NCBI GenBank assembly: GCA_004431415.1
Contig: QPMI01000103.1
Coordinates: forward strand, 62,001 to 126,000
DNA from: Cyanophora paradoxa
Taxonomy: Eukaryota > Glaucocystophyceae > Cyanophorales > Cyanophoraceae
Direction: 5' to 3'
Length of the DNA: 64,000 nt
Below the pieces are notes generated by a model. That model ran no database searches. It was not told where the DNA came from and saw nothing but the letters and a program-made list of their open reading frames with translations. Position numbers and translations under genes: made by a program. Below are positions 60,501 through 64,000 of this stretch, piece after piece. Numbering within the stretch: the stretch's first letter is position 1; every line of letters starts with the position of its first letter.

Positions 60501-61197
60501 TCAGGCCGGGATCAAATTCTCGGTAATGGCTGGGGACGCGCCGTTGGCGCGCATGAAGGCCTGCAGCCTGTGCCAGAGGCGGTCCACGTCCGTGGGCACG
60601 GCCTTCTCGGGGTCGTGGAATCCGACGAGGGGCACCGGGTGGCCCTCGCCGCCGTCCCGTCTAAAGAGCTTCCTGTAGAAGGCGTCCCCCTCGTACTCTG
60701 CGGCCGCGGCCGGCTCCGAGGCTCGGACGTCCCGCCAGGCGGGCGCGGCGGGCGCAGCGGGCGTTCGGGCCCCTCGCACCTTGGAGGCGGTAGTTCAGGA
60801 GGCGCTTTTTGTAGAGGGACTGCGCGGCGCGCGCCTCGGCCGGGCTCCGCGCGCCGGCGGGGCTTGGGGAAGGCGGCGGGGCCTCGGGCGGACCCGGAAT
60901 TCGGGCCCGTACGCGGCGATGGCGTAGCGGTCACGCGCGCGCGCCGCCTCCGCCGCCGCGTCGAACTGCCCGACCAGGTGCTGCCCGGCCCCGCGCGCCC
61001 CGCCCCGCCCCGCCGTCAAATTTGAATTCGACGCGCCGCGCACGCCGCGCCGGCGGTCCGGCCGGACGCGCGAAGCGTGAACGCACGTTCTTGCCGAGCC
61101 ATCCCAGCATCGCTTTGAATTTGGCGGTCGTCCCGCGCGTGACGCCGTAGAAGCTGCAGCGGGGTTCGAATTTCAGCGGCGCCAATTGCATGCGCAA
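60501..61197 (-). CDS. Single-module AP2-like protein (or first exons of the neighbouring repeat gene)
   Basis: Start MRMQLAPLKFEP at 61197. SFYGVTRGTTAKFKAMLGWLG gives the AP2 beta strands, HLVGQFDAAAEAARARDRYAI and AAYGPE the helix, then LLNYRL, DAFYRKLF, LVGFHDPE, DRLWHRLQAFMRANGA, ending LIPA at the stop 60501-60503. Two or three introns are needed. It is the most canonical AP2 copy in the cluster: the LVGQFDAAAEAARARD segment aligns well with the YLG.F..EEEAA.AYD core. The stop codon TGA lies inside CTGACGCCGCCGCTTTTCAG, which looks exactly like a local intron 3' end. The ORF may therefore be spliced into the four-module gene downstream, making one five-module protein. Confidence 0.6.
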
Positions 61198-61731
61198 GTG
61201 CAGGCGGGGCGCCCGCGGCCGCGGGGCGCGAGAGCGCTCACCGTTCGGGCTGCGCGCTGTGCGAGCGCTCGCTCGGCTGCTCCTGCAGCTGGCCCGCGCC
61301 TACGGGGGCATGCGCAGTGAGCGCGTTGACCGGTGCGGTCGGCGCGAGGCGAGCGCGCATTGAGCCAGCGACTTGGTATAATATTCGAATGTCACTCTGA
61401 TTCAAGAGTCTGTACACGCGGCGCAGAGCTCCCGGACGCACCGGCTTCTGGCCCATCTACTGCGGGGCCTCCTCCCGGCATCTCTGGCGCGTCGTTCGCT
61501 GCGCCCGCTAAGGCTTACTGCAAGCCTCCTTCCGCAGTGCAGCGCCCGCTAGAGCCCAGGCTGCAGTTTCGAAAACGTCGTGTACACCGCTTCGAATTTG
61601 AACTTCGTTCGCAGAAGTTACGCAGCAGTTACTTCTTCTCATGATCAGCAGTTACTTCTCCTAGGCCGACGTCCGGCGGTCAGATCGACACGGGACGTGC
61701 ACGGCTGCGAGAGCCGGGGCCGCCGCAGTGC
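61198..61731. promoter_or_regulatory. Divergent intergenic region between AP2-like and LRR genes
   Basis: 534 bp between the start codons of an AP2-like gene (-) and an LRR gene (+). GGTATAATATTCG near 61376-61388 contains a TATAAT-like stretch. CTTACTGCAAGC and CAGCAGTTACTTCTTCTC near 61515-61640 include a repeated GCAGTTACTTCT word (61622 and 61647). No known regulatory motif is assigned. Confidence 0.4.
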
Positions 61732-63031
61732 ATGGCGTCGGAGGGGGCGCCGGCGGAGCTGCGCCTCGTCGGCAGGGGCCTGGAGGAGTGGCCGGAGGTC
61801 GAGGCGCCGGAGGCTCTGCGCGACCTCGACCTCGCCGGCAACGCCATCAAGGTGCCCGGCCGAGCCGCGACGCGCCCGCGCCGCCTACGCCGCCCTTCCC
61901 GTACGCGTCGTGCGCTTAGCTGGACGCGCGCGTACGTCGGACGTCCGCAGGCGATCCCCGGGGAGCAGCTGGCGCGGCTGGCGGGCCTGGAGCGCCTCAG
62001 CGCGGCGCGCAACGAGCTGGCGGCGCTCCCGCCCGAGCTCGGCCGCCTCGCCCGCCTCGCCGAGCTCGACCTCGGCGAGAACTGCCTCACCCGCCTGCCC
62101 CCGGAGATCGCACTGTCCGCCCCATTCCCCTCTTCGAGCTCCGTTCGCTCGCCCAAAGCTGATGCCCCCGCCCCGCAGTCTGACGCGGCTGGAGACGCTG
62201 GACCTGCGGGCGAACGCGCTGGAGAGCGTACCCCCCGAGCTCGGGCGCCTGGCCTCCCTCCGCCGCCTCTTCCTCAACGAGAACCGCCTCGCCGCCCTCC
62301 CCGACGAGCTCTTTGACCTCACCCGGTACCCCCCTCCCCTCCCCCTCCGGTCCGCGGGGGTACACGCCGATCCGAGGGGGTGCACGTGCAGGCTGGAGGT
62401 GCTGTACGTGCAGATCAACCGGCTGGAGCGGCTGCCGCCGGCCGTGGGGCGCCTCGCGCGCCTCCGCGAGCTGATGGTCTACGACAACAGGCGAGCCCAA
62501 GGGCGGCGCCGGGCCCCCGCCCCCGCCCCAGCCCCTCCTTGTGCCCCGGCCCCTCGTCGAGCAAGCGCGCGCAGGCTCCAGTCGATCCCTCCTGAGGTCG
62601 GCGCCCTGCCCCTCGAGCAGGTGCGCCTGTATCCGGCTACCCCCCCCCCCCCCCCCGGCGCCGGCTGTTCCCCCCCTCTCTGTCTGAGCGGCGGGCAGTT
62701 CGAGTGCTATGAGAACCCTCTCACGGAGATGCCGGGCCCCATATCCTCCCTCAAGGTCCCCCCGCCCCTCGGGGCCGGGCCCGACGGTCGCCGAGCCGCT
62801 GAGAGAGCGAGCCCGTTGGGGCGCAGGAGGGCGCCGTGGACGACGCTGTCCTCGCCCACCTCCGCGCCATCGCCGGTGCGCCTTTGGGGCCTGCGCCCGC
62901 TCCGGGCCCTATCTCACCGGTCCGACCCGCCGAGTCGGCGACGCTGATCCGCTTTCGCAGAGGGGCCTCCGCGGACTGAGGAAGGGGGCCACAGGCAGTG
63001 CTGCAGATGCGGGGCACACCCCGACGCTTAG
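61732..63031 (+). CDS. Leucine-rich repeat protein
   Basis: Start MASEGAPAELRLVGRG at 61732. Successive LRRs of about 23 residues follow: LRDLDLAGNAIK, LERLSAARNELAALPPELGRL, LAELDLGENCLTRLPPEI, LETLDLRANALESVPPELGRL, LRRLFLNENRLAALPDELFDL, LEVLYVQINRLERLPPAVGRL, LRELMVYDNR, LQSIPPEVGALP and FECYENPLTEMPGPI. The LxxLxLxxNxLxxLPxxI pattern is that of the Ras-group/PIRL and Shoc2-type LRRs, so a protein-protein scaffold is inferred. Introns interrupt between repeats (for example 5' ends GTGCCCGG, GTCCGCCC, GTACCC, GCGAGC, GTGCGCC). The last exon gives EGPPRTEEGGHRQCCRCGAHPDA with stop 63029-63031. No kinase or other effector domain is present. Confidence 0.8.
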
Positions 63032-63061
63032 AAAACGTGTAACGAGCCACTCCACAGCGTG

Positions 63062-63117
63062 GCCCCCCCCCCCCTCCCCCCTCCCCCTTCCCCCCGCCCC
63101 CCCCCCCCCCCCCCCCC
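63062..63117. repeat. C-rich homopolymer tract downstream of the LRR gene
   Basis: Runs of C broken by single T or G, including an unbroken run of about 17 C near 63101-63117. A similar run of about 16 C lies at 62641-62656 inside an LRR intron. These tracts are difficult to sequence and can form i-motif/G-quadruplex structures. Confidence 0.75.
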
Positions 63118-63262
63118 TTCGAAGATCTCCCCTCGGAAGAGGTGTCATCTCTAACTCCCTCGATATATATCCCCTCTAGATCTAATTGAATACCTCTCAG
63201 AATCGTATATCGCCTAGTGGCGCCAGTCAAGATCTGGAGATCTTGAAGCGGCTCCAAGCGAA

Positions 63263-63844
63263 ATGCAGTCCCACGAGCCAGATAGAGCGCGTTCAGCAGC
63301 GCGCACAGATTTGCGCACGCCAAGCCCGGATTCTCGCGCGGAGCAGCAGGCGGAGCAATCGATATCGATATCGGACGCGAAAATCGATATCGCACCGGCC
63401 GCCGGCGAGGACGCGTATATCGCAATTGACTCGACGCCTCCGGAGTCTGCGCATGCCGCGGCCAAGCTCGCCGCCGACGGGCGCCCGCGCCCGAGCTCGA
63501 ACTCTCCCCGCCGAACACGGCGAACGAGGAAGCGAGAGTACCACGGGCAAGACCTGATCGGCCATGAGTGCGCACGATTGCGAGCCGCCGCGCGCCGCGG
63601 CGCGGGCATGCGCAAGGATTCGCGCCATGCATATTGCTCCGCCGGCGCCGCGGCGCCGCTCAAGCTTGCAATTGACAACACCTCTGTGCATGCGGCCAGG
63701 TGTGACGTCTGCGGGGCCTCTGGCGATACGGAGCTCTTCGTGAGCCAGTATTTCGCTGGCGAGCTTCGCTGCGAAAAATGCAGGTCCATCGCGGACCCAG
63801 GCGATCCGGTGCGCATGCGCAATGCCTTTTGGCATGGGTTGTAA
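63263..63844 (+). CDS. Small protein with four-Cys zinc-ribbon-like motif
   Basis: A 193-codon frame starting MQSHEPDRARSAARTD and ending at TAA 63842-63844. Residues 1-100 are disordered and Ser/Pro/Arg-rich with a basic patch (RRTRRTRKREYHGQD). The C-terminal 60 residues contain CDVCGASGDTELFVSQ followed by LRCEKC, two CxxC knuckles about 22 residues apart, as in zinc ribbons. It lies 230 bp beyond the LRR gene and in the same orientation. Lower GC than its neighbours and intronless structure are unusual here. Opposite-strand frames of similar length exist, so the call rests mainly on the paired CxxC motifs. Confidence 0.45.
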   Translation: MQSHEPDRARSAARTDLRTPSPDSRAEQQAEQSISISDAKIDIAPAAGEDAYIAIDSTPPESAHAAAKLAADGRPRPSSNSPRRTRRTRKREYHGQDLIGHECARLRAAARRGAGMRKDSRHAYCSAGAAAPLKLAIDNTSVHAARCDVCGASGDTELFVSQYFAGELRCEKCRSIADPGDPVRMRNAFWHGL

Positions 63845-64000
63845 AAATTCAATTAATATTGATGAATTAGCCTAGTAGAGCACTGTCCAAAAATTTCTAA
63901 CCGTCGGATCGGACGCGCGCGCGCAGGACCGGACGCCCTGGGACGGGACGTGGGAGTCGCAGGATCCCGGCTCCTGGTCCAACCTGCACCTCCCCGGGCC
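63845..64000. other. Right edge, no gene seen
   Basis: 156 bp after the zinc-ribbon-like ORF. AATTCAATTAATATTGATGAATTAG is AT-rich and could include a transcript end; GGACGCGCGCGCGCAGGACCGGACG is low complexity. Nothing else is supported. Confidence 0.4.

Overview
This is a nuclear eukaryotic window. Genes are split by many short introns (mostly about 50-100 nt), there are LTR and tRNA-derived SINE retroelements, and the recognisable products are eukaryotic: a PRMT1-type arginine methyltransferase, a four-domain voltage-gated channel, an F-box protein, a DeSI/PUL isopeptidase, and RWP-RK and AP2-like regulators. Very high GC in the right half, RWP-RK plus AP2 regulators, a Cav-like channel and a possible axonemal protein suggest a GC-rich, probably flagellated and photosynthetic protist (green-algal, haptophyte or stramenopile-like). 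The lineage cannot be fixed from this sequence.

Layout. 1-17269 (-): one giant secreted or surface protein built of Ig-like repeats, running off the left edge. 17270-29940: a repeat-rich, lower-GC interval without host genes. It holds tandem and palindromic repeats, a full-length SINE with a 16-bp target duplication, an inverted pair of dispersed repeats, an LTR retrotransposon (23557-28885) with identical LTR arms and a 4-5 bp target duplication, and a degenerate retroelement 3' end. 29941-63844: a dense, very GC-rich gene block. In order: a proline-rich possibly myristoylated protein (-), a DeSI-PUL isopeptidase-like protein (-), an F-box protein (+), PRMT1 (+), a possible axonemal protein (+), an RWP-RK transcription factor (-), a four-domain voltage-gated cation channel (-), an AP2-like repeat protein of four modules (-), a one-module AP2-like protein (-), a leucine-rich-repeat protein (+) and a small zinc-ribbon-like ORF (+).

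The genes do not form a pathway. The block is rich in regulators (RWP-RK, AP2, F-box, PRMT, ubiquitin-system peptidase), and two pairs are divergent across short gaps (35831-36062 and 61198-61731). In the right half introns are even more GC-rich than exons. They are C-rich on the sense strand, with 5' ends such as GTGCGC, GTCCGC or GCCCGC and usually a CTGAC/CTGAG element 10-22 nt before the 3' AG. Many long open frames there simply read through stop-free introns, so gene models were built from protein-family continuity. The most unusual items are the S/D/E/E selectivity-filter set of the channel, the AP2 module with a conserved FYR...W...FM extension, the intron grammar, and the giant Ig-like repeat protein.
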